NCBI GenBank assembly: GCA_044351045.1
Contig: JBILGM010000007.1
Location: 13,476-77,475 of the forward strand
Reading direction: 5' to 3'
Length of the DNA stretch: 64,000 bases
DNA from: UBA6136 sp044351045
Lineage (GTDB): Bacteria; Pseudomonadota; Gammaproteobacteria; Methylococcales; Methylococcaceae
Position numbers and translations under genes: made by a program. Positions 45,775 through 54,343 of this stretch are shown in pieces. The notes below the pieces were generated by a model. That model had not been told where the DNA came from, did not search any database, and saw only the letters and a program-made list of their open reading frames with translations. Position 1 is the first letter of the stretch; every line of letters begins with the position of its first letter.

Positions 45775-46500
45775 GACAAGCCCCACGCTCTGACGCCCTG
45801 GCAAGAAGACGTCTTTAATCTGATGACCGCGCTGTAATCGGAAGGAGAAATCTTTTCGGCCGTCCAGCGGGCTACTCGCAATCTCGGGTTTGAGGACGCC
45901 GCCTGTGGCATTCGCCTGCCCACCTCCTTCACCAAACCTAAAGTCCTAACTCGCAACGACTACCCCGACCACTGGTGGGCCCGCTACTGCGAAGCCAACT
46001 ACCTGCAGGTTGACCCCGTTGTCCGGCATGGTCGGGCCACGCAAACCCCGGTCACCTGGAGTCCGGTGCTGTTTGCCGACACACCCGAACTCTGGCGCGA
46101 CTCGCAGGATTCCGGCATTCGTCATCGGTGGTCTCAATCCAGCTTCAATGCCAACGGCGTGGCCGGCATGCTCTCGTTGTCGCGGAGTGGCGACCCTGTC
46201 ACCCGCAAGGAACGCAGCGACAAGGAGCCCAGAATGCGCTGGTTGGTGGCGCTGACCCACCTGTCGATTTCGCGGCTTCATCCACATTCGCAGGATGGCG
46301 AAACCGCCCGGCTCACGCCACGGGAAATTGAAGCGCTCAAATGGATGGCCGACGGCAAGTCAGAACAGGCAATGGCGGATATCTTGATGATCAGCAAGCA
46401 CTTAGTCGACTTTCACCTCAAGAACGCCATCCAGAAACTGCAGAGCTCCAACAAAACCGCCGCCGTCGCCCGCGCCGCCGCGCTCGGTTTGTTGAATTGA
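45775..46500 (+). pseudogene. LuxR-type quorum-sensing regulator, decayed
   Basis: The frame encodes an almost complete LuxR/RhlR-like receptor but has an in-frame TAA at 45835 and no start codon before it (nearest upstream stop is TGA at 45766). Upstream of the TAA the frame reads LTPWQEDVFNLMTAL; below it reads SEGEIFSAVQRATRNLGFED and the acyl-homoserine-lactone pocket residues are kept: WWARY, DPVV and TPVTW. The helix-turn-helix (LTPREIEALKWMADGKSEQ) has changes at usually constant places (AMADIL for EIA, ISKHLVDFH). No luxI lies nearby. A short product from the GTG at 46066 would contain mainly the DNA-binding domain; whether it is made is unknown. Confidence 0.75.
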
Positions 46501-46505
46501 CCTTT

Positions 46506-46793
46506 CCCCGGAACGGCCTGCAGGGGCGCTGCCCTCAGCGCGAGCGGAGCTCACCCTCGGCACCCAAGCTTAGTACCGGTAGCCAGCCCGCATCGGCCCG
46601 AGGGCGTGCCTCCTCCGGGGAAGCTGTATGTTGGTGCCTAATAATCCCCGGAGCGCGGCTCTGTTTCGGCTCCGCTCAGCACAAGCAGCGCGAGCGAGGT
46701 GGATCCCCGGCACCGGGCCTATGTGCCGGTAGGTAGCTCGTTCGGCCCGGGAGCGGGCCTGCTACTGGGAGGCTGAAAGTTAGTGCCCAATAT
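46506..46793 (+). repeat. Tandem imperfect repeat, two units of about 140-148 bases
   Basis: Unit 1 (46506-46645) and unit 2 (46646-46793) both begin CCCCGGA, pass through CAGCGCGAGCG, GTACCGGTAG or GTGCCGGTAG, CGGCCCG, and end in TTGGTGCCTAATAAT or TTAGTGCCCAATAT. They are diverged but align along their length. They lie between the LuxR pseudogene and the degP-type gene. Function unknown; no ORF of note. The remaining 46794-46938 has no recognised feature beyond the leader of the next gene. Confidence 0.7.
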
Positions 46794-46938
46794 CCGTGGG
46801 CAAATGGCCGTCTTTCTCCTGCTGGCTATTGAAACCGTTGGACCTGCCCCCACATTGGCTGCGATTATTATTCGCTTGCCACGGGTGTCTGAATCTCTGG
46901 GCTGGCAAACCCCCCAACTTGATATGGTAGGTATAGGC

Positions 46939-48297
46939 ATGTTGAAGCGCTCTCATGGATTGTTGTTTGCTCTGATAGCTGGGCTGCTGATGGTGACGGC
47001 TCCCGCAGAGTCCGCGTTGCCGTTGTCGGTTGATGGGCAATCTCTGCCGAGTCTGTCGCCCATGCTCAAGCGGGTGACGCCCGGCATCGTCAATATTTCT
47101 ACCAAGACGCAAATCCAGCAGGCTGAGCATCCCTTGATGCGGGACCCGGTGTTTCGGCATTTCTTTGGCGTGCCGAATATGCCGAGTCAGCGGGAGAGTT
47201 CCAGTCTCGGGTCCGGTGTTATCGTCGATGCGAGGCGTGGCTATGTCCTGACCAATAACCATGTCGTCGATAAAGCCGATGAAATCACGGTGACGCTGAC
47301 CGACGGCCGCAAGCTGAAGGCGAAGCTGGTGGGGGCTGATCGGGAGTCCGATGTGGCCGTGGTGAAGGTGGAATCGAATGACCTGACTCAGGTGCCTATC
47401 GCCAATTCCGACCGCGTTCAGGTCGGCGACTTTGTGGTGGCGGTCGGCAATCCGTTCGGTCTGGGGCAGACAGTGACCTCGGGGATCGTCAGCGCGCTGG
47501 GCCGCTCCGGGCTCGGTATCGAGGGCTACGAGGATTTCATTCAGACCGATGCCTCGATCAACCCCGGTAACTCCGGCGGGGCGCTGGTAGATTTGAATGG
47601 TCAGCTGGTCGGCATTAACACCGCCATCCTGGCGCCGAATGGCGGCAACGTCGGCATCGGCTTTGCGATTCCGGTGAACATGGCCATGAGCATCATGAAT
47701 ACGCTGGTCGAGCATGGCGAGGTCAAGCGTGGTCTGCTCGGGGTATCGGTGCAGGATCTGACGCATGAGCTGGCCCAAGCCTTCAAGTTGACTCAAAACC
47801 AGGGCGCCGTCATCACCGGAGTTCAGCCGGGCTCACCGGCGGAAGAGGCTGCTCTGGAGACGGGTGATGTGGTGTTGTCCATCAATGGTCGCCGGGTCAA
47901 GAACAGCGCCGATGTCAGGAATATCATCGGTCTGGCCAAGATCGGGGACGAGGTTGAGGTGGAGGTCATCCACAAAGGCGCGACCGTGATGCGCGAGGCC
48001 AAGGTTGCCGCGCCCAAGATCATCAATTCCGAGGGTGTCTCGGTGCACCCCAAACTTGCCGGCACAATATTGCGAGACGTGAATGGGGCGGGCGGGGAAA
48101 GCGGTGTGCTGATAGAAAAAATGAGCACCGGCTCTTACGCCTACCAGTCCGGACTGCAACCCGGCGACATCATTATCGCCGCCAATCGCCGCCCTGCGGG
48201 TTCCATCGCCGAGTTACGCCGGGCGGTGAAAGGGGCGCGCGAAGTCATGTTGAATGTTCAGCGTGAAGATCAGGGATTCATCGCCGTTCTGCGTTAA
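46939..48297 (+). CDS. DegP/DegQ-type periplasmic serine protease
   Basis: HtrA-family protease of 452 residues for envelope quality control. After a signal peptide (MLKRSHGLLFALIAGLLMV) comes a trypsin-like domain with the triad in VLTNNHVVD (His), DRESDVAVVKV (Asp) and NPGNSGGALVD (Ser), then two PDZ domains (from about residue 260 and 355). Two PDZ domains place it in the DegP/DegQ/MucD group rather than DegS. The open frame reaches 46783, but ATG 46939 begins the signal peptide. The repeat region just upstream is part of its leader. Confidence 0.92.
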   Translation: MLKRSHGLLFALIAGLLMVTAPAESALPLSVDGQSLPSLSPMLKRVTPGIVNISTKTQIQQAEHPLMRDPVFRHFFGVPNMPSQRESSSLGSGVIVDARRGYVLTNNHVVDKADEITVTLTDGRKLKAKLVGADRESDVAVVKVESNDLTQVPIANSDRVQVGDFVVAVGNPFGLGQTVTSGIVSALGRSGLGIEGYEDFIQTDASINPGNSGGALVDLNGQLVGINTAILAPNGGNVGIGFAIPVNMAMSIMNTLVEHGEVKRGLLGVSVQDLTHELAQAFKLTQNQGAVITGVQPGSPAEEAALETGDVVLSINGRRVKNSADVRNIIGLAKIGDEVEVEVIHKGATVMREAKVAAPKIINSEGVSVHPKLAGTILRDVNGAGGESGVLIEKMSTGSYAYQSGLQPGDIIIAANRRPAGSIAELRRAVKGAREVMLNVQREDQGFIAVLR

Positions 48298-48311
48298 TCG
48301 GGCCGGTTGCC

Positions 48312-48713
48312 TCAAGGCGCTTTTGAATGCTCGGTCGAGAGGTTGTCACGCTCGATGTCTTCATACGCCTCCGGAATAAATCGGGGGCTGCAGAGTGCGA
48401 GGAAGATCAAGTCCGCATTACCAGTGTTGGCGATACGCTGCCGGCAGCCGGGTGGAATCAGCACGACATCGCCGGGGCGGACGGTGCGAGGCGGTAATTC
48501 ACCCACCTCCATGCGGCCCACACCTTCTAAAATCACATAGCGTTCGGTGACGCCGACCAGCCGGTGCCAGCGAGTGGTAACGCCCGGGCTCACCCGGGCC
48601 TGGGCAATCGAAAGGTCCGGGTCATCCGCCGCATTTGATAACTCGCGAATGTGGCAGCGCTCGTCGGTGTAGAACTCTTTAGCGGCGCTGAAGTGTCTAA
48701 TGGCCGCCTGCAT
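48312..48713 (-). CDS. Cupin-domain protein
   Basis: Small cupin of 133 residues. The two cupin motifs are seen: RVSPGVTTRWHRLVGVTERYVILEGVGRM (in part: TTRWHR, TERYVILEG) and RPGDVVLIPPGCRQRIANTG, with a histidine and glutamate for metal binding. Last gene of the sulfite dehydrogenase operon; its ATG overlaps the cytochrome stop (TGATG). Role unknown: sensor or small enzyme. Confidence 0.85.
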   Translation of the reverse strand: MQAAIRHFSAAKEFYTDERCHIRELSNAADDPDLSIAQARVSPGVTTRWHRLVGVTERYVILEGVGRMEVGELPPRTVRPGDVVLIPPGCRQRIANTGNADLIFLALCSPRFIPEAYEDIERDNLSTEHSKAP

Positions 48714-49078
48714 CAGGGGTGCGACTGGGTCTTCGGCCAGACCCCTTGAGTCGCCGGGTCAGGACGCTCGGCTCCATAAGTCTTCACCAGATAATCCACC
48801 ATCGGCGCGATGTCCTCATCCGGGAAAAAGGCCCCGAAAGGATGCTTCATCTTTTTTACTGTCTTGTCCCAGTATTCCCTCGAAGACGAAGGCGGTTGAT
48901 ACAGAACATAGTGGGCTGAATGGCAAATCAGGCAGTTGCTTTGCACCAGCGCGTAGCCCGGCAGCTCGCTGGGCGTGTACTGGGCTGTTTCCTTCGGTAA
49001 GGTGATTTCCTGCGCCGGAGCGACACCCAGCGTTGTTAGCCAGAGGGAGATCGCCAGGAGATATTTTGAGGGAGTCAT
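48713..49078 (-). CDS. Cytochrome c subunit of sulfite dehydrogenase (SorB-like)
   Basis: Exported monoheme cytochrome c, 121 residues. A signal peptide ends at VAPA; the heme site is CLICH near residue 50, and the distal methionine may be in KKMKHPFG or APMVDYL. SorB subunits accept electrons from SorA and pass them to the respiratory chain. The frame opens at a GTG overlapping the sorA stop, but the ATG at 49078 has TGAGGA 8 bases upstream. It overlaps the cupin gene by TGATG. Confidence 0.82.
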   Translation of the reverse strand: MTPSKYLLAISLWLTTLGVAPAQEITLPKETAQYTPSELPGYALVQSNCLICHSAHYVLYQPPSSSREYWDKTVKKMKHPFGAFFPDEDIAPMVDYLVKTYGAERPDPATQGVWPKTQSHP

Positions 49079-49089
49079 ACTGGCGGTCC

Positions 49090-50334
49090 TCACACCACAG
49101 TGACGCGAGTCGTTTCAACCACATGGCGCTTGTAGCCAGCAGGGTTCCAGCTGGCTTGCATGGGCTGAACATCGCCGCTGAGACTTGCCGCTCTGACCTT
49201 GATGTCTAGCGGTCCCTTGCGGGTGGGTTTGAAAACGGTCGTCCATTCCCGATACGAAAATTTGCCCAGGTTTTCGCCCAACTTTGTTTCTCTCCAATTT
49301 TGGCCGCCATCGACCGAGATGGAGACGCCTTTGATACCGTGCCCACTATCGAAGGCGATGCCACGCAGGACGATTTCCCGGTCGATCGGCAGGGAAGCGC
49401 CATCAACTAGGCTGGTCAGAAATGAACGAACCTTTAATTGACCCACGGGCCGTAGTTTATCTGTCTGCGTTCCTGGCGCGATGCATTCGCAGTCGTTGTC
49501 GGGTACCCGGTAACCGGTCTTCATCCAGTAACCGTCATAGGGCTTATCCAGCACATGAATCTGGGAGACATGCTTGACCCAGTAGGTGCCGAAATACCCC
49601 GGGACGATCAGGCGGACCGGGTAGCCATTCAACATGGGCAAGTCTTCCCCATTCATGCCCCACGCCAGCATGACCTCGCCATTCAAGGCGTGATCGACCT
49701 CCAGTGCCTTGCCAAAGTCCGGCCCATCACCGAGCGGTGGTTGGTCCAGTCCATCGAAGCTGACCTGCAAGGCGCCGGCTTGGATCCCGGCTTTTTCCAG
49801 CAACTTCTTCAAAGGCACACCGGTCCAGCGGGCATTGCCCATGGCCCCATGGCCAAGTTGGCCCCCATTGGTGCGCGGTGCGGAAAAGCCCCGGCTATTG
49901 CCGGAGCATTGATTGACGGCGACAAGATCAACGGCGTCGGCCAGCCGCTTCAGTTCCTGCAGACTGAGCGTCAAGGGCGTGTTCACCTTGCCATCGACCC
50001 GGATTTGATAGGTTGCCGGATCGATCGACGTCGGAATGCCGCTCCAGTGATAACGGACGAAAAAGGCATCATTGGGCGTCAACAGGCCCTCATTGAAGAC
50101 GGAATAGGGGGTTTCCAGTTGCGGCGGCCGCATCGTTTGGACGATCAGGGGTCGCTTTTGTGGAAATGCCAACCATTCCCGATCGCCGTTCTCGAACGGC
50201 AGCGCAATCCGTTGGTCGGTCCCGGCAAAAGCCTTCACGGCAGGGTTTCCCACCGCTGCGCCGGCGCCCAAGGCCCCCAGCATGTGAAGAAATCGGCGCC
50301 GGTGTTCTGACTGAGGAGATTTCATCTTGGCCAT
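49090..50334 (-). CDS. Molybdenum sulfite dehydrogenase catalytic subunit (SorA-like)
   Basis: Periplasmic enzyme of the sulfite oxidase family, 414 residues. A Tat signal is seen (HRRRFLHMLGALGAGAAVGN). The molybdopterin ligand cysteine is in VNQCSGNSRG; LNGYPVRLIVPGYFG and the C-terminal dimer domain (GVSISVDGGQNWRE) follow. The enzyme oxidises sulfite to sulfate with the SorB-like cytochrome. A GGAGGA ribosome site lies 6 bases before the ATG. It is 28 bases downstream of the DUF4136 lipoprotein gene. Confidence 0.9.
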   Translation of the reverse strand: MAKMKSPQSEHRRRFLHMLGALGAGAAVGNPAVKAFAGTDQRIALPFENGDREWLAFPQKRPLIVQTMRPPQLETPYSVFNEGLLTPNDAFFVRYHWSGIPTSIDPATYQIRVDGKVNTPLTLSLQELKRLADAVDLVAVNQCSGNSRGFSAPRTNGGQLGHGAMGNARWTGVPLKKLLEKAGIQAGALQVSFDGLDQPPLGDGPDFGKALEVDHALNGEVMLAWGMNGEDLPMLNGYPVRLIVPGYFGTYWVKHVSQIHVLDKPYDGYWMKTGYRVPDNDCECIAPGTQTDKLRPVGQLKVRSFLTSLVDGASLPIDREIVLRGIAFDSGHGIKGVSISVDGGQNWRETKLGENLGKFSYREWTTVFKPTRKGPLDIKVRAASLSGDVQPMQASWNPAGYKRHVVETTRVTVV

Positions 50335-50362
50335 GGCAAGTCCTCCGCGGGGTGGAGTTATG

Positions 50363-50995
50363 TTATTGGGGAGCGCTCGGCGTCAGCGGCGGAAATCCGC
50401 TCAGCAGGCTGTCGACGGCTGCTCCAATGCGATCACGCTGACTGGATTTGAAGTAGCCAAAATCGCTATCGTCGGTAACGGTGGCATTCCAGATGACCTT
50501 GGACGTGGCGGCATCAATCACCGCGATGTCCAGTTTGGCCTCTTCATATTTTGATGAGTATGGATTCTCGGAAGGGGGCGGTGCGCGACCATCTGCGCCC
50601 GTCGGCAGAAGCGAGGCATGCAGCCCCGGATACATCAGGCCGACAGCGCCATAACCCCCATTGGGATTGTTGTGTCGGTCCAGTTCCCACTCGCCGAACG
50701 ACCAGGCCACCAGGAAGTTGGGTTTTTGGCTGACGCGGGTGAAGGCCCGTTGTCCCAAAGCCTGTTCGACATGTCCCTTCACAAGTGTGTCCAGCTGGAT
50801 GCGTTGAGCCGTTTTGGTGGCGGCATCGGTTTCCAGCTTACCGCCCTGCGGAGCCCAATCCCACGTATGCAATTTGCCGAAATCATAATTTTGGCTGAAA
50901 TCGCTCTGTACCTGCAGGTGTTTGGTACCACAGCCAGCCAGGCAGGCCACGGCAACCAACAGTCCAATAAACGAGAAAGGTTTTGTCATTGGCAT
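50363..50995 (-). CDS. DUF4136 lipoprotein
   Basis: Predicted outer-membrane or periplasmic lipoprotein, 210 residues, lipobox LAGC at residues 19-22. The DUF4136 domain fills the rest (QSDFSQNYDFGKLHTWDW, LVAWSFGEWE, KLDIAVIDAATSKVIWNATV). Function unknown. It precedes the sulfite dehydrogenase genes with a gap of 28 bases and is divergent from fhcB over 217 bases. Association with sulfite oxidation may be coincidental. Confidence 0.82.
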   Translation of the reverse strand: MPMTKPFSFIGLLVAVACLAGCGTKHLQVQSDFSQNYDFGKLHTWDWAPQGGKLETDAATKTAQRIQLDTLVKGHVEQALGQRAFTRVSQKPNFLVAWSFGEWELDRHNNPNGGYGAVGLMYPGLHASLLPTGADGRAPPPSENPYSSKYEEAKLDIAVIDAATSKVIWNATVTDDSDFGYFKSSQRDRIGAAVDSLLSGFPPLTPSAPQ

Positions 50996-51153
50996 GGCCT
51001 CAATAATGGAGGAACGGAGTTATTTCCAAGGCTGAAGAGGTTACTCCAATTGACCGCAACGCGTCATGTTAGGGGGCTTGCCTAGCAGGGGGTAAGGTTG
51101 AAAAAACCGGGGGGAGAACCTATGCTTCACCGCTAATCTGGTTTCGCCATGCT

Positions 51154-51181
51154 TTGACGATTTTCAATCCAGACCCATAAT
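51154..51181 (+). promoter_or_regulatory. Predicted sigma70 promoter of fhcBADC
   Basis: TTGACG (51154-51159) and CATAAT (51176-51181) with a 16-base spacer, both one mismatch from consensus. The start would be near 51188, giving a 25-base leader with GAGGGA before the fhcB ATG. Confidence 0.6.
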
Positions 51182-51212
51182 CCTGCGCATTACTTCACTT
51201 GAGGGAAAGGGC

Positions 51213-52490
51213 ATGAACCAAGCACCGCCCAAAGTTTTCGACAATGTCCCCAGCCCGTTTTGTGGCATTACCAGTGATGATCTGAGGATTGCCGTCGATG
51301 GGCTGAATATCCGGGTGCTTGAAAACGGGGATTCGGTGACCTGTTCTGGATTCGAGCAGCCCATCACGGATGTCACACCCCGTGTTGCTGGGCAGCCGGC
51401 CTCTCTGGAACAGGCGATCCAGCGAGCAGCCGGTCTTTTAAAAGAAGCGCATTTACCGGTCTTCAGTGGGTTCGGCACCGATGTCAACGAGACCCGCGCC
51501 GCGCTGTCACTGATTGAACGTTGCGGGGGAGTTTTTGATCAACTCAAGGCTCCCGCGGGTCTGCGTAACCTGCTGGTGCTGTCCGATTCTGGCTGGATGA
51601 CCACTACGCTGGCCGAATTGAAGAATCGGGTCGATGTGCTGGTCGTCTTCGGCACCGATATCGAGGCCGCATTTCCCCGGTTCTTCGAGCGGTTCATCTG
51701 GGTGGAGGAGACCCTGTTTGGCAGCGATGCCAGCCAGCGGGAAATCATTTTCATAGGCCAAGCCCCAAGTGGTAACGCCGCAAGCTCACCTGATGGACGC
51801 CCGCCGAAAATCTTGCCCTGTTTGGCTGCAGATTTGCCCCGGGTTGCCGCCGCCCTTTCTGCCCTTGCGGGCGGTGCCCGATTGCAGGCCGAGTCTGTCG
51901 GCGGCATTGCGATCAGTGACTTGCAGACGGTGGTCGATCGGCTCAAGGCTGCCCAGTACAGCGTTGTCACCTGGGCGGCGGGTCAGCTTGATTTCGACCA
52001 CGCCGAATTGACCGTTCAGCAGATTTGCAAGGCTGTGGTCGCCCTCAACAAGGACACCCGTTGTGCAGGTCTGCCCCTCGGTGGTCAGAATGGCGATCGC
52101 ACCGCTAGCCAGGTCGCGGCCTGGATCACCGGCTACCCAACCCGGATCAGTTATGCCCGGGGCTATCCGGAGTATGATCCGGTGCATAACGAGGCCAGCA
52201 AGCTATTGGCCGATGGCGAGGCTGATGTCCTGTTCTGGGTATCCAGCCTGAGTTCCACCGCCCCACCTGTGACTTCGGCGCCCACGGTCGTTATCGGCCG
52301 TTCCGGGATTGGCCTGGAACAAGAGCCGGAGGTTTACATCCCCGTCGGCGTTCCGGGCATCGACTTCCCCGGCCACATCTACCGCTGCGACAGCGTGGTG
52401 GCCCTGCCGCTCTACCAATTACGACAGTCCGATTTGCCACGAGCCGCCCAGGTCCTGCAAGCCATCGAGCGGGCACTGGAGGCAGGCTGA
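51213..52490 (+). CDS. fhcB: Formyltransferase/hydrolase complex subunit B
   Basis: Homologue of formylmethanofuran dehydrogenase subunit B, part of the bacterial Fhc complex that turns formyl-tetrahydromethanopterin into formate; 425 residues. Archaeal FmdB begins with a CPFCGxxCDD iron-sulfur motif; here it is SPFCGITSDD, with two of three cysteines replaced. The rest keeps the family layout (VFGTDIEAAFPRF, ICKAVVALNKDTRCAG, PLGGQNGDRTASQVAAWITG). Loss of the metal sites is known in bacterial FhcB. First gene of the fhcBADC operon. Confidence 0.92.
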   Translation: MNQAPPKVFDNVPSPFCGITSDDLRIAVDGLNIRVLENGDSVTCSGFEQPITDVTPRVAGQPASLEQAIQRAAGLLKEAHLPVFSGFGTDVNETRAALSLIERCGGVFDQLKAPAGLRNLLVLSDSGWMTTTLAELKNRVDVLVVFGTDIEAAFPRFFERFIWVEETLFGSDASQREIIFIGQAPSGNAASSPDGRPPKILPCLAADLPRVAAALSALAGGARLQAESVGGIAISDLQTVVDRLKAAQYSVVTWAAGQLDFDHAELTVQQICKAVVALNKDTRCAGLPLGGQNGDRTASQVAAWITGYPTRISYARGYPEYDPVHNEASKLLADGEADVLFWVSSLSSTAPPVTSAPTVVIGRSGIGLEQEPEVYIPVGVPGIDFPGHIYRCDSVVALPLYQLRQSDLPRAAQVLQAIERALEAG

Positions 52491-52539
52491 TGAGCTACCC
52501 GATCGACTGGGGCCGCTCGCTCCACAGGAGACATGATTG

Positions 52540-54210
52540 ATGTTGACCAAACTGACCGGCGGTAAGGTTTACGACCCCGCGCATGGCATCAATGGCGAAG
52601 TCCGCGACATCTATGTGCGTGACGGCCGCATCGTGGCCCATCATCAAGTAGATGGTGATTCACCCGACCAGGAGTTTGACTGCAGGGGCAAGGTCATCAT
52701 GGCTGGTGCCATCGACATGCACACCCATATCGGCGGCGGCAAGGTCACCATCGCTCGCAACCTCTTACCGGAAGACCATCGGGGTGATCCCGTCGCCCGC
52801 TCGGGTCCGATGCGGGCCGGCGCCGGCTACGCGGCGCCCTCGACCCTGACGGCCGGTTACCGTTATGCGGAGATGGGCTATACCGCCGGCTTCGAGCCCG
52901 CCGTGCTGCCGATCAATGCCCGTCAGGCGCACATGGAAATGGCCGATACGCCGTTGATGGACGTCGGCGGCTACGCGATGCTGGGCAGCGATGATTTCTT
53001 CCTGCGGCTGATGGCCTCCGGCGCCGAGCAGGAAGTCATCAATGACTACGTGGCCTGGACCATTCAATCCACGCAATGCATCGGCATCAAGGTCGTCAAC
53101 CCGGGCGGCATCAGCGCTTTCAAGTTCAACCAGCGCAAGCTCGATCTCGACGAGGAGCATCGTCACTACGGGGTCACCCCGCGAGGCATCCTGCAGAGCT
53201 TGGCGCGTGCGGTGCACGAACTGGGCGTGCCGCATCCGCTGCACGTGCATGGCTGCAACCTCGGCGTGCCCGGAAACCTCGATACCACCCTCAATACCAT
53301 TACCGGTATCGAGGGGTTGCCCATGCACATGACGCACATCCAGTTCCATAGCTACGGAACCGAAGGAGATCGCAAGTTCTCGTCCGGCGCGGCGCAGATA
53401 GCTGAGGCGATCAACAGCAATCCCAACATCACCGCCGATGTCGGGCAGATTCTGTTCGGCCAGACGGTGACGGCTTCGGGCGATTCGATGATGCAGTACG
53501 CCAACCATGCCCATGCTCATCCCAACAAATGGGTCTGCATGGATATCGAGTGCGATGCTGGCTGTGGCGTGGTGCCGTTCAAGTACAAGGATCAGAACTT
53601 CGTCAACGCCCTGCAATGGTGTATCGGGCTGGAAATCTTCCTGCTGGTGGAAGATCCCTGGCGCATCTTTCTGACCACGGATCACCCCAATGGCGCGCCG
53701 TTCACCTTTTATCCGCATCTGATCCGGTTGTTGATGGACAAGAGTTTCCGCAACGACATGCTGAGTACGATCAATGTCGACTCGGCCGCGCTGAGTACAT
53801 TGGCGTCCATCGACCGCGAATACAGTCTGTACGAGATCGCGATCATGACCCGCGCCGGCGCAGCCCGCATTCTTGGGCTTCAGGATCGCGGCCATCTGGG
53901 CGCGGGCGCTGCCGCCGATATCACGGTGTATACCGAACAGGATGACAAGGAGGCGATGTTCACCACGCCGGATTATGTTTTCAAGGACGGTGAACTGGTC
54001 GTGAAAAACGGTGAGGTGATCAAGGTGGTTTGGGGTAATCTGCACACGATTCGGCCCGAATTTGATCGCCCCAGCATCGAACGCCGCCTGAAGCCTTACT
54101 TCGACCGCTACCTCACCATGAAGATGGACAACTTCATCATTCGAGACTGGGAAATCGAGGACGACGGCCGCAGCAAGATCATGGTGCATCCGTGCCGGGG
54201 TCAGGAGTAA
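52540..54210 (+). CDS. fhcA: Formyltransferase/hydrolase complex subunit A
   Basis: Metal-dependent amidohydrolase, 556 residues, hydrolysing formyl-methanofuran to formate in the Fhc complex. The zinc-binding DMHTHIGGGKVT near residue 57 and other histidines (HPLHVHGCN, LPMHMTHIQFHSYG) are visible; a later DHPNG carries the catalytic aspartate. ATG at 52540 has CAGGAG at a 9-base spacing; a TTG just before is rejected. A short gap of 49 bases separates it from fhcB. A hicAB remnant follows before fhcD. Confidence 0.94.
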   Translation: MLTKLTGGKVYDPAHGINGEVRDIYVRDGRIVAHHQVDGDSPDQEFDCRGKVIMAGAIDMHTHIGGGKVTIARNLLPEDHRGDPVARSGPMRAGAGYAAPSTLTAGYRYAEMGYTAGFEPAVLPINARQAHMEMADTPLMDVGGYAMLGSDDFFLRLMASGAEQEVINDYVAWTIQSTQCIGIKVVNPGGISAFKFNQRKLDLDEEHRHYGVTPRGILQSLARAVHELGVPHPLHVHGCNLGVPGNLDTTLNTITGIEGLPMHMTHIQFHSYGTEGDRKFSSGAAQIAEAINSNPNITADVGQILFGQTVTASGDSMMQYANHAHAHPNKWVCMDIECDAGCGVVPFKYKDQNFVNALQWCIGLEIFLLVEDPWRIFLTTDHPNGAPFTFYPHLIRLLMDKSFRNDMLSTINVDSAALSTLASIDREYSLYEIAIMTRAGAARILGLQDRGHLGAGAAADITVYTEQDDKEAMFTTPDYVFKDGELVVKNGEVIKVVWGNLHTIRPEFDRPSIERRLKPYFDRYLTMKMDNFIIRDWEIEDDGRSKIMVHPCRGQE

Positions 54211-54237
54211 CGTGCCTTAAAGGGATTGCGCCTGTTC

Positions 54238-54343
54238 ATGCCCCCGAAAATCAGGGAACTCATCTCTTGGCTTGAAGCTGCGGGGTTTGTAAATCGCGGT
54301 GGGAAAGGCAGTCAAGGCAGCGATTGAGGCAACGGAAAAATGA
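54238..54343 (+). pseudogene. hicA: hicA toxin remnant
   Basis: The N-terminus reads MPPKIRELISWLEAAGF and on to VNRGGKGS, the standard start of HicA mRNA interferase. The next part, with the catalytic histidine, is missing, and the C-terminal piece AVKAAIEATEK follows in the +1 frame up to the TGA at 54341. An internal deletion of roughly 75-90 bases with a frame break fits. The toxin cannot be made. Confidence 0.8.

Noticed and set aside
46780..47796. 338-codon open frame on the minus strand opposite the degP-type gene
   Set aside because: Shadow of a well-supported protease gene; no ribosome site or recognisable domain.
52765..54189. 474-codon open frame on the minus strand opposite fhcA
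   Set aside because: It is an antisense shadow of fhcA; composition is repetitive in His, Asp and Arg and no family signature is seen.
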